A stretch of 64,000 nt of DNA from Elysia chlorotica (lineage: Eukaryota > Mollusca > Gastropoda > Plakobranchidae). The DNA is taken from assembly GCA_003991915.1 (NCBI GenBank), contig RQTK01000009.1, positions 1,272,383 to 1,336,382 on the forward strand, written 5' to 3'. A program made the position numbers and the translations under genes. Positions 55,318-64,000 of this stretch are shown piece after piece. A model generated the notes under the pieces. It saw nothing but the letters and a program-made list of their open reading frames with translations, had not been told where the DNA came from and did not search any database. Position 1 is the stretch's first letter, and each line of letters begins with the position of its first letter.

Positions 55318-56150
55318 GTGTTGGTAATCGTAGTAGTAGAAGTACATAAAGACATAAAATTGTATACCTGTTTCATCTGTTTCATTGACTACTCAAAGGC
55401 CTTCGACAAGGTGAAGCATGATGATGTTTACATCGTATCGGAACTGAACCTGGATGCCAAAGAGCTCCGCATCCTGCGAAAATTATACCGGCTATTAGGT
55501 TTGAGAATGGAGTCAATCACCAAAAAAGGGCTAAGACAAGGCTGTGTGTTAATACTGCTATCACCGGATTTGTTTAATTTATATAGTGAAAGGATCTTGA
55601 GAGAACTCGGTGAACATCAAGTGGTGCGCTGATGACACAGTACTCAATGCAGACTCGGGACAAAAACTACAGGCCCTTCTTACAACAGCAATAATCAAAA
55701 GGGAAGAGAAAGCTTTACAATTAGATACTTAGAAAACAGATTGCATTGTCATCTAAAAATAAGGCAACATACTTATTACCATTGTATTTTGCAAGGGCGG
55801 GAAAAAAAAACAGTTGAAAAACTTCAAGTACCAGGGATATACCATAACACATGATGGAAGAAACAAAGTGAAGAATATCAATGGCCAAGGACACATTAAT
55901 ATATTTACAAAAAGGAACATAACTACAGCCACCAGAATCAACACCCTGAAAGCATAAAATATGTTTAATTAGCCCTTTTGTATGAATGTGAATGCTGGAC
56001 ACTGAATTAAGACACAAAAAGGAGACTGGAAGCTGCGGAAGTGTGGTGAGAATATCATGGACAAAGAAAAAAAACAACACAGAAGTTATGGAAATGACAG
56101 AATACAAAGAATCCTTACAAAGAACAATAAGAAAGAGACAGACCGGGACA
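55318..56150 (+). pseudogene. Endonuclease-reverse transcriptase LINE relic (RTE/I-like)
   Basis: An open stretch reads CFICFIDYSKAFDKVKHDDV (RT motif A), LDAKELRILRKLYRL, then ITKKGLRQGCVL with a small insertion, and LSPDLFNLYSERILREL. After a frameshift comes an intact ADDTVLNADSGQKLQALLTT (catalytic box near 55630), a FKYQGYTITHDGRNKVKNI segment near 55825, and thumb remnants to about 56150. Wording matches the 'FIDYxKAFDKVxH…RGVRQGCVLSPDLFNLYSE' family common in invertebrates. The 5' end (endonuclease) is missing or unrecognisable. Clade assignment would need a tree. Confidence 0.72.
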
Positions 56151-56159
56151 CACATGTAA

Positions 56160-57319
56160 GAAGAATGAGATCTAATCAGGTTCTTTTAACTTAGAACACT
56201 ATAGAACTACAAATAGTTGGCTGTTGTTTTTTATTTCTTTTAAACATAGCATAATTTTGCTAAATATAGTATATTATCTATAAAGAAAGATATATGTGAA
56301 AAGTTCTTGTAATTCCGCGATGGTTAATGGCAGTGCTATCTCACCGACTGTCTCGGGCTGTCTTGTTAAGAGAAATGGACGGTCGCCTCAGGGGTTGACA
56401 TTTTGGAACGTAAAGCCAGGAAAGAACCCCAATCCCAGAATTACATGATTGTGGCAGGTTTAATAGGATAAAATGGTGAGGAAAACGGGAAAAATGTTTG
56501 TATTCTGCACTATTGAAATCAAACGGTTAGAGTGATTTATTCCATTTTTAAGTATTTGTCAATAACGGTACCACTGCCCTATAATATTATTACTCGTAGC
56601 TTTAAAAAAATAAAAACAACAACAATTAAACGAGAAACCTAATATTTCCTTAATACCCAATGCATGCAGTTTGTATCTGATCCCACGCATTTGCTACCAG
56701 TTTAGTAACTTTGTAAAAACAGTTGTATTCAAAATCGTGTTGGTAACAACAGTTAATGTATTCATGTGATCTCACATAATTTTGAAAACTATGGAGAGTA
56801 AATTTCATATTGTAAAAGTATTTTATATACCTTTTCCTATGTAATTTTGACAAACACTTCTAATGCAGTAAGCGTTTTTATATTAGAAATAATTGCCACA
56901 TCGGTACAGTATCGGTAACGAAACAATTTTATGAAGTTAACTTGTTTTATATTGCTTTAGTGGGTTTATTTGACCTTCGAAGCTTGCAAGTGCTGAAATA
57001 TAACGTATTAGAATGTATTGACGGTGTGTGGACATGCCATTTTTCAGTACTCAAAATTTATGTAAAGTGTTTATTCCATAAAAGACCTTTAATGTTTTAA
57101 AAGGTTGATACAATCCATTTATTTACTTACCCCGTGATTTAATGATGTGCTGAAGGTAAAACTTTTTTATTTAAAAAATGGGTGAGTAACATTCAGTCTC
57201 TCAAATTTTCCATACAGAGATAACCCATGATGATAAAAATCACTATTTTTACTCTTTCCAAAGTTTAAAGATCGATAACTCAACACTACCTATGTGGTAA
57301 ACAACCTGAAGGGAACAAA
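56160..57319. other. No gene seen
   Basis: AT-rich; no recognisable element. Confidence 0.55.
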
Positions 57320-57405
57320 GTGGCCTTATCGGAGATCGAACTCCGGTCCTAAGCTCCTAATTGGAAATCGCGCGCTCCATCGTTGAGCCAACTCGTTTCA
57401 AGGAG
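57320..57405 (-). mobile_element. tRNA-derived SINE head
   Basis: On the minus strand: A-box GTTGGCTCAACGATGGAGCG (57392-57373) and B-box GGAGTTCGATCTCC (57344-57331). There is no clean acceptor stem, so this is a SINE rather than a tRNA gene. Confidence 0.55.
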
Positions 57406-57834
57406 CAAATTAATTTGAATGATCAATAGTATACATTGTACCGGCTAACTCCATGTAAACAGTTCCTTTTTTTAGCTTTCAAACCAAATTTTTATCGTTC
57501 TGCCTTTCCCCCTCATAATTATGTTATGCAGAGTGAAAGTAGTGGCCCAGGCTGGCCAGATATGCTTTTTCTTCAACACGAAGTGCATGTTTATAGTAAA
57601 AAAAAATCTTTAAAAATATCTTCTTTTCACTTGAAGGAATTTTTAATTTGAGTTAAGACAATAACAACGAAAGAAGCCAACATAGCTGGTAAGCAGTCCA
57701 ATGCTATTAACTTAGACCGCTGACTGAGGGGAATTTCGGATACAAGGGTCGATCAAACTCATAAATTGCCCTGTATACATGATACCGGAACTGAACAAAA
57801 TGTAATGTGTTGATGTAAATAGTATTTTGTGCAC

Positions 57835-58430
57835 TTTTCAAATAGTCACCGGATAAAAGGGTAACACCTCCCATCTCTCATTGACCTTTCAAGGTAGACG
57901 ATATTGGACATGGTCCAAAACAAGTCTTTTGATGCTCCAGAAACTTCAATTCCATCATTAAAATGCTACCCTTTGATGTCTCTCTTCAATGAAGTAAACA
58001 GAAGAAAAAAAACACCAAGGAGCCGAGTAAGGTGAGCGGCAAGATCGGATCAAGTAACATGTCAACCCCACAATCGTCTGCATCAACTATTGACTCTGCG
58101 GTGAAAAGGGACGGCGCGTTGTCCTGCATAAGTAGTACATGATTGTACTCCAATAATTTCTAAGTTTCCATTTACGATTTGTAGCCTGATTGTAATGGTT
58201 CAGGCTTTGCAAGCGTTGTTAGTAATATGCCCCATCAACTGTTTTGTCTTTGGAAGACACCCAGACACTAAAATACCTTGCATGTACCAATACACGATAG
58301 GCCTAACCTTCACAATAATTATAGCGCCTCATTTTTGCATTGCTTTGTCTGACATTGTATCTCTTGATTTGATCATAATTATCCCATAATGGAAACATCC
58401 CATCGTAAACTTTGTCTAAGACAGGGGCAT
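57835..58430 (-). pseudogene. Mariner-family transposase relic
   Basis: The minus strand reads remnants of the DDE transposase: KTVDGAYY near 58245, a pre-catalytic piece NRKWKLRNYWSTIMYYLC, and MQDNAP with the second catalytic Asp near 58125. A frame-broken stretch equivalent to the proline-rich …PYSPDLAPxDFFLF segment follows near 58040 (here SPYSAPWCFFFC), and the end is TLLSGDYLK near 57855-57841. These are hallmark segments of Tc1/mariner, mariner branch. Stops and frameshifts occur throughout and the third catalytic Asp is not preserved. Terminal inverted repeats were not identified. Confidence 0.68.
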
Positions 58431-58925
58431 AATCCAATAGCACCTTTGATTAAATTACTCATGGACGTTTCTATAACTGAAGGCCTACATTTAATCTTTA
58501 AAATTAAGCTGCAGTGCTTCTGTTTTAGAGGGTAAACGGCTTTAATACATAACAGTTGTCTTTTTCATAAACAGCGGTCGTAAACAAGGCCTAAGAACTC
58601 ACGTAGTTGGTAGCCTACTAAAATTGTACATACCCAAGCCGGTATTCATGGCAAATTTTTCACGTAGACGTGCTACGTCTAAGGAAACGGGTAAAGTCTG
58701 AAAATGTCGACAATATTTTACATTTGTTAGAAATTACTTTAAAAATATTAAAATTCAGTATTAAAACTCAAATCTATTATCACTTTCTTTATGTCGATGA
58801 ATTACTGGTTAGATTTTTTTTATTTACTTTTTTTCATTATACATCAAAATTATGAAAAGTCATAAAAAATGCGTGCATGTACAAATAGGTGTGACGAAAT
58901 AATAAAATCAAGGCATGAAACTACT

Positions 58926-59177
58926 AAAATTACTCAAATGACACAGAAGTAAGTATAATTGATTTACATGTGCCAAGGAACAGGTGTAAATCTACGTCAA
59001 GTTATGAACGAGGAAGTTCTCTTCATGAGAAGGCGTAATAACCTAAGTCTGAAATTTATACTAAGACAATTTCGTAGGAATTTCCCAGTACTAAATTTTG
59101 ACGTAGATTTACACCTGCTCCGAGGCACATAGAAAAGCAAGTATATAAATACATTTGTTTCATTTGAGTAGTATTTT
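58926..59177. mobile_element. Foldback MITE (~250 bp)
   Basis: Both ends carry long inverted copies. The inner ~33 bp (58968-59000 against 59098-59130) share ATGTGCC and AGGTGTAAATCTACGTCAA. The match weakens, then returns as ACTCAAATGA at 58932-58941 and 59160-59169. The middle shows weak self-complementarity. There is no coding sequence. Outer ends match AAAAT/ATTTT but no clear target duplication is visible, so the superfamily is unknown. Confidence 0.6.
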
Positions 59178-59179
59178 AT

Positions 59180-60233
59180 TGGCTTTATGGCTTAACTTAC
59201 GTATTTGTTTCTTTAACTTGAGATAAAAAAATAAAGGTCAACTGGTAATCTCACTCAAAATGTCTGTATTTTCGGAATAAACAACTCACATTTAATACTA
59301 GCGTTACAGTTTCAGTGGCCTTCACAAAATTCTGCACATCGATGAATGTTGGTCGGTTGTCGCTCTTTCTTGTACACTCTAAAGGCGGAGGTGATCGTGA
59401 TGAATATTAAGAAAGTCATCAACGTGAGCTCCTAATTGTAAAATGCATACAAACATTTCTGAACTTATCGGCACTCAATTTGATTAATGAATTACCCAAA
59501 TTATTTAGAGTTGTTACCTGTTGGTCGTCTTATAAAGGATCAAGGTTTCAGTGCAGATATTTTGTTGTGTGTTTGAGATTATAAAGAGGGATCTTAACTT
59601 AATCTCCCACCCCTAAGTCACGATTAACTTAGGCATAACTTTAGCATAATTCAACTTTGACAACCATTGTGCGTCTTGATTGTGGGTTTTGTTGAAAAAG
59701 TATTTTAAACGACTAAACTAAAGAGTACAACAAGGGTTAGAAAAAATAATAAGGAAACACAATGTGTTTATGCACGTCAAAATATTCTATTAAATTTTAA
59801 TGCTATTTGAGTGTTGATAACTTTCGCTGTCGTTTTCCTTTCATCTTTTTTAAACAAACTCCTACTTCCAATTTCTAAGTCGTTGACGGATTCTTAGAAT
59901 AACAAGTGCAAGTCACGGCGAATAATGATTCAGCTTGAAAACACTTGCTTCCTAGTTCTAAAACATTAAAATTTTATAGGTTGTGGTCCCTAAACAAAAA
60001 CGGCTGTAAAATCATACTGCCGCTTGTTTTGTTATAGATATTTAAAGTAATTTTTTTTACTTTTACCAGCCGAATATTTATACGAGACTCTACGCGTCAA
60101 AGTTTGCATAGTTTTGACAAATCAAAACCGAGCCTTTTTAAATGCTAAATGCTAATTCACGAGATGTTGAGGATTGTGGGATGGACAAAGCTAAAAAGAT
60201 AGATGATGATTACGTAACGTGTGAAGAATAGAG
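59180..60233. other. No gene seen
   Basis: AT-rich; no recognisable element. Confidence 0.55.
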
Positions 60234-60482
60234 GGGGGCGCGGTGGTCCAGGGGTAGAACATCGGGTTCCGACGCAAAAGGTCCCCAGTTCGAATTCTGG
60301 CTGTTGCGTTCCCTACTGGTTGGGTCGGTGTCAGTATAATGTGACCGGCTGAGACAGGAGTCATGGTATCCCCGCCCTGTCTCTTGTGTGGCAGCACATA
60401 AAAATTGTCAGACGTCCGTCTTGGGCCCGTCCACAATACAGCCTATATAGTGTTGCTGTGGGACGTTAAACCAACCCAACCA
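60234..60482 (+). mobile_element. tRNA-derived SINE, well preserved
   Basis: A-box-like GGTGGTCCAGGGGTAGAAC at 60242-60260 and B-box CAGTTCGAATTCTGG at 60286-60300 form the tRNA-like head. The body contains CTACTGGTTGGGTC, and the 3' end reads GTTGCTGTGGGACGTTAAAC with an ACCA/AACC tail. The body and 3' part recur at 47575-47735, showing a family. Confidence 0.75.
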
Positions 60483-60499
60483 TCCTTTTTACATAGAAA

Positions 60500-62889
60500 C
60501 AAACTACGATAGTTATTAAATCCCTAATGCTGTGGGATACATTCATAGCACGTCAGTATAACTCTGTGTCATTATAAACTGTTGTTTTCTTCTTTGAAGT
60601 TTCGTTTTGCGTCTGTTTGCCTTTTTACTTCCACATTTTTATAAGCCATGGTTCCAGGATAACAATGTTGACCCTTATAATGTTACTAGTATTTTGACGG
60701 ATGTTGGGATTTTTTTAGCCAAGCATTATAAAAGAATTTTGCTTTGTGAATCACTTAGATCAACTTTACACACTTTTGAAAAATCAAATATTTTCCTTGA
60801 TTTCATCGCGTCGCAAACGAAAGTCGACCAAGAATGTCTTGCGGTTTTTAAGGAGAAAAGGCAATTGTAAATTAGTCTAAATTGCATTTTTTTTAACATT
60901 TTGAAAAGCAGTTTTCATGAATCTTTTGATGGAAATATATCTATTTGTAGTTGGTTTCATAAAGGCACAGTAAAATATATAAAGGATACTTAGCGATCAA
61001 CTAAGAAGAAGAAAAAAAATTTCCTAACAGGTTACGAACAAATCTTAGGCACACACAAAGTGCTAAGTTGATTGGAGTGTTTTTATTATTGCCTACAGTC
61101 ATAATTATTAAGCTAAAAAACTGGGCAGTGTAGGAGGAACAAAGATGAAAGGGTAGCTGATAATTTCATAGTATACCAAAACTTAATTTTTTTATCTTAA
61201 GAATGAGTAAGAAGCAGTAATAATAGAAACCAATATTCTTTCATAGAGAGGTAAATCAACTCTTTCATCCTGCTAAAAACGTTAGCAGGACGTCGGCATA
61301 ATACTGTTTTGTACACTTTTGGTTGCATTGTTCTGCTTGATTGCAATATTTGCTTTGGAGATTTTCTTAAATTAATAGTCTCTGTATAAATACTGACTTT
61401 TAGAAATGAGATTTCTGCAAATCAAAAAATGTCCCCACTTTGTTAGAAGACCTGAGAAGGTCAAACAAGCACGAAAGTAACATTTGATTTTCTAGTATTT
61501 CTAAAAATACCTTTATGTTTTACAGATAACATCTCAGTAGCTTACATTGAGTAACAACACGTGTGGATTTATAGAGGGAAATTTACAACCTCAGCACAAA
61601 ATTGAGGCTGTTTTAATATAGATTAAACTGCGATAAGATCTATATTAAGGACTATGATGTGTATTACCTAATAACGCTTTACTCACCGGCGTGAAGATTT
61701 CTGAGATGAGTTCAACGTTGTAAGGATGCCACAGAGTCAGCGGTATGGTCAGGATAAGAAAAGTATTATTACATTCAGTTCTGAAAATGGTTAATTTTAG
61801 AGCGTCCTGGAGACTTTAACTCTCGCAACAAACACTTGTAACCGAGAGAGCTTTAGACTTCTTTCCGTAACGGGTGTTTGCTTTTAACAAAATTGTTTGA
61901 TTTCCATCTTATGTAAAACTTGCTTTCCTTTTAGCCTCCTGAAGATGATGATAATAATTTCTATAATTCCTGTTGCTTTATGTGTTTTTAGTAATATGTC
62001 TTGCATGACATGGTGTGGTTTGTTTTAAAAAAAAACATTATATATTGTTATAGTTAATCTTAAGACTTTTAACTATAGAAGTTATAGATATTTTGTTTTT
62101 ATTGTTTTTCTTACATTTTTTTCAAGTGCACTCCTTACAGTCTTCAGTTGGCGTCGAATACTATCAAAACAAGACCAAAACTAGGATATATTTATTGTTC
62201 ATTACCTCAAATTAGGAGAAGTGTCTTATGGAATTAACAACATCAGGAAGCTACACTCTTAACTCCTTTTCCTATTCAAGCATTCTTCAACGACAGCCTC
62301 ATTAATCCTAGCTATTTACTATCACTAGTAATTTAAAAGAAACCCTTTTCTTTCAGAATTTGCGAATATGCATCATGGTCTTGTATTAAATGTAAAATTG
62401 TTTAAACTTTCTTAATTGCCGTAAAATGAATATTGGTTCAGTTGGTCGGATCTAAAAATAGTACGCATGAAACGTAAATGCGTGTAATTTGAGTAAGGAC
62501 AAGAAGTGTTGGTATAAGTAACTTATGAGGCAGTCAGAGTATGATATATATATGTATGTTAACCTTTGTTAAGGTCCTCGAGGTGGTACCTTACCCCTCA
62601 TTGAAAGAAAAAGCAATTGGAACCAATCCGCTTCTGAGCCTCTAGTTACTAAAAGATATGCAGGGAAAGTGGTTGGAAAGTTTCAAAGAAAGCAATTTTC
62701 AGACTAGATTAGCCAATTGAATGAGTAATAAAGCTTATAATATCGATCGAAATGCTGTACATATAACCTAAACCCAGGAGGCTTGAAACTTATTAATGTT
62801 TCTTATCGAGCTATGTAAAATTAGATACAAATCTTGATAATTACTACAGGGTTTAATAAGAATATTATGGAATATTCGCCCCCGACACA
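60500..62889. other. Mostly empty; one possible exon
   Basis: Apart from the possible exon at 61780-61687, it holds an 87-codon plus-strand frame (60607-60870) that follows a TTTTCTTCTTTGAAG stretch but is unrecognised. There is also a perfect 8 bp hairpin CCTGCTAA…TTAGCAGG at 61269-61289. Confidence 0.5.
61687..61780 (-). CDS. Possible internal exon, unknown gene
   Basis: On the minus strand the bases between TTTTCAG| (AG at 61782-61781) and CCG|GTGAGT (GT at 61686-61685) hold one open frame. After one base it has 31 codons beginning TECNNTFLILTIPLTLWHPY and ending LISEIFTP. The donor is a consensus match. The acceptor has a modest pyrimidine tract (ACCATTTTCAG). The peptide has a hydrophobic run that could be a membrane segment or signal. 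The same frame also stays open upstream for about 13 codons, so this could be chance. I do not recognise the family. No partner exon with matching phase was found. Confidence 0.28.
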
Positions 62890-63015
62890 CACACTCTCTC
62901 TCTCTCTCTATTCTCCCTCTCTATCCCTATCAAACTATCTGACCATCTCTATATCTCTTTGTCTCTCACACTCACTATTCCTCTCTTCTCTCTCTCTCTC
63001 TATTTCTCTCTTGTG
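62890..63015 (+). repeat. CT-rich low-complexity tract
   Basis: Interrupted CT units; the Ser/Leu frame over it is an artefact. Confidence 0.9.
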
Positions 63016-64000
63016 CTCGCCTTCACTCTCTTTCCATATTCCGTTACAACATGGCAATCATGTTTCATTTCAATCGCTTCAGATGATTCGCCATAATTAT
63101 TGTTTTCTTGAAATTTTTTAAGCGAGGTTAGTTATTTATATTCTTTAACATTCTTGAAATTGTTTACTTGAATTTTTATTTAGTAACTAATAAATGGTAA
63201 TTTTTCCCTTTCCCTCTTATCTTACCAACTACATAAATACTGAAGGCGGAGCATCGAAAACAATTACGAGTGTCGAGGAAATAATCTCTTTGATTATATT
63301 TTATCTTTCGCTGGACTCAAGTTAGGCCTACATTGTTTAATCGTAATTCTAAAGAAAAAACAAAACAACCCCTAAACTGCTTCTGCTTCTTGAATGTTTC
63401 GAAGCAGTATAGTTCTTCACTTGTCTTATCCTCTCCGTGCTCACTTAAGTTTCTATTAGGGCCCTGATCGCAATAGATACATTTCCCTTGAAAAGTCTAT
63501 CATTATCTGCTGAATGTTCAGTTTCGTATGGTGGCCTCAGGTGTGCTTCGGGGAACCTTGTTTTAGTTACCGATTATAATTATCTGTACCGCAGTACTGG
63601 GCAATAATACGCTTTTATCGAGTGTTTCAAGAGCCACTGTATGTAGCGCCTATATCGAGTGTTTCAAGAGCCACTGTATGTAGCGCCTATATCGAGGTTT
63701 GCCTTCTTCTCTCATTGTCTGGTCTTCAAGTCGATGTGTTAAGGAATACCCGGTATCTAGCAGCAGTGTTGTTGTAAGAACCTGCGTGTCGGTGGCTTTC
63801 CCAGTAGACGTGAGAACAATAACAGAGAGGAGCAACTCCGAGCAAGCGATAGGCCTAAAAAAGAAGACACCTGTACATTAATGACGTAGCGGAACGATTG
63901 ACCTTTCGGTGACCTTAGAGGCGAGCAAGCGCAGAAAATACTGTGTGTTTGTGTGTGCGACTGTGCGCTTCTTTATTTTGCGCATAGATGTGTTGTGGAA
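63016..64000. other. No gene seen
   Basis: Holds the 37 bp duplication; the two ~60-codon frames over 63650-63881 are antisense to each other and unrecognised. Confidence 0.5.
63616..63689 (+). repeat. 37 bp tandem duplication
   Basis: TATCGAGTGTTTCAAGAGCC… occurs twice in a row with no differences, followed by the first seven bases of a third unit. Confidence 0.95.

Noticed and set aside
57320..57405. Functional tRNA gene
   Set aside because: A and B boxes are present but there is no acceptor stem pairing; same judgement for the other tRNA-like heads.

Overview
The window is animal nuclear DNA: AT-rich and gene-poor, with long introns, canonical GT-AG exons, many microsatellites and a mixed population of decayed transposons. 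No bacterial operon, CRISPR array or rRNA is visible. The mix of LINE families, tRNA-derived SINEs and the two recognisable genes suggests a lophotrochozoan, most likely a gastropod mollusc. That placement is an inference from sequence style and gene family only. Three runs of N (3996-4735, 26935-27618, 53655-54000) are assembly gaps, each touching a trinucleotide repeat.

Two genes can be supported. (1) A minus-strand gene for a secreted cystine-knot protein of the bursicon/norrin type is read from four exons: 42283-42262 (start codon, tentative), 22169-21907, 18712-18588 and 15542-15359 (stop). All splice sites are GT-AG, the phases agree (1, 0, 2), and the joined coding length is 594 nt (197 residues). 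The mature part has 11 cysteines in the order expected for this family, including C-x-G-x-C, C-x-C-C and C-x-C-x-x-C. (2) A single plus-strand exon (10402-10483) encodes part of the cyclic-nucleotide-binding homology domain of an ELK/EAG-type (KCNH) voltage-gated potassium channel. It sits between two long ACT trinucleotide arrays. The two genes face each other (convergent). One more possible exon lies at 61780-61687 on the minus strand.

Layout: 1-4000 holds microsatellites and a 1.7 kb inverted repeat with ~710 bp arms. 7.4-9.45 kb is an L1/Tx1-like LINE relic with a second LINE nested in it. 10.2-10.7 kb is the potassium-channel exon in its repeat sandwich. 14.7-42.4 kb is the cystine-knot gene, whose large first intron contains two more LINE relics (23.0 and 33.9 kb), a gap, SINEs and GA arrays. 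42.3-43.1 kb is a CpG-rich block at the proposed 5' end. 44.1-45.1 kb is another LINE relic. 50.9-51.85 kb is a ~365 bp tandem repeat. 52.0-52.8 kb may be a non-autonomous hAT element. 54.0-56.1 kb holds two more LINE relics, 57.8-58.4 kb a mariner transposase relic, 58.9-59.2 kb a foldback MITE, and 60.2-60.5 kb a well-preserved SINE.

The mobile-element genes all carry stops or frameshifts and are dead copies. The points most worth following are the cystine-knot gene with repeat arrays against both splice sites of its second exon, the potassium-channel exon between twin microsatellites, and the large palindrome.
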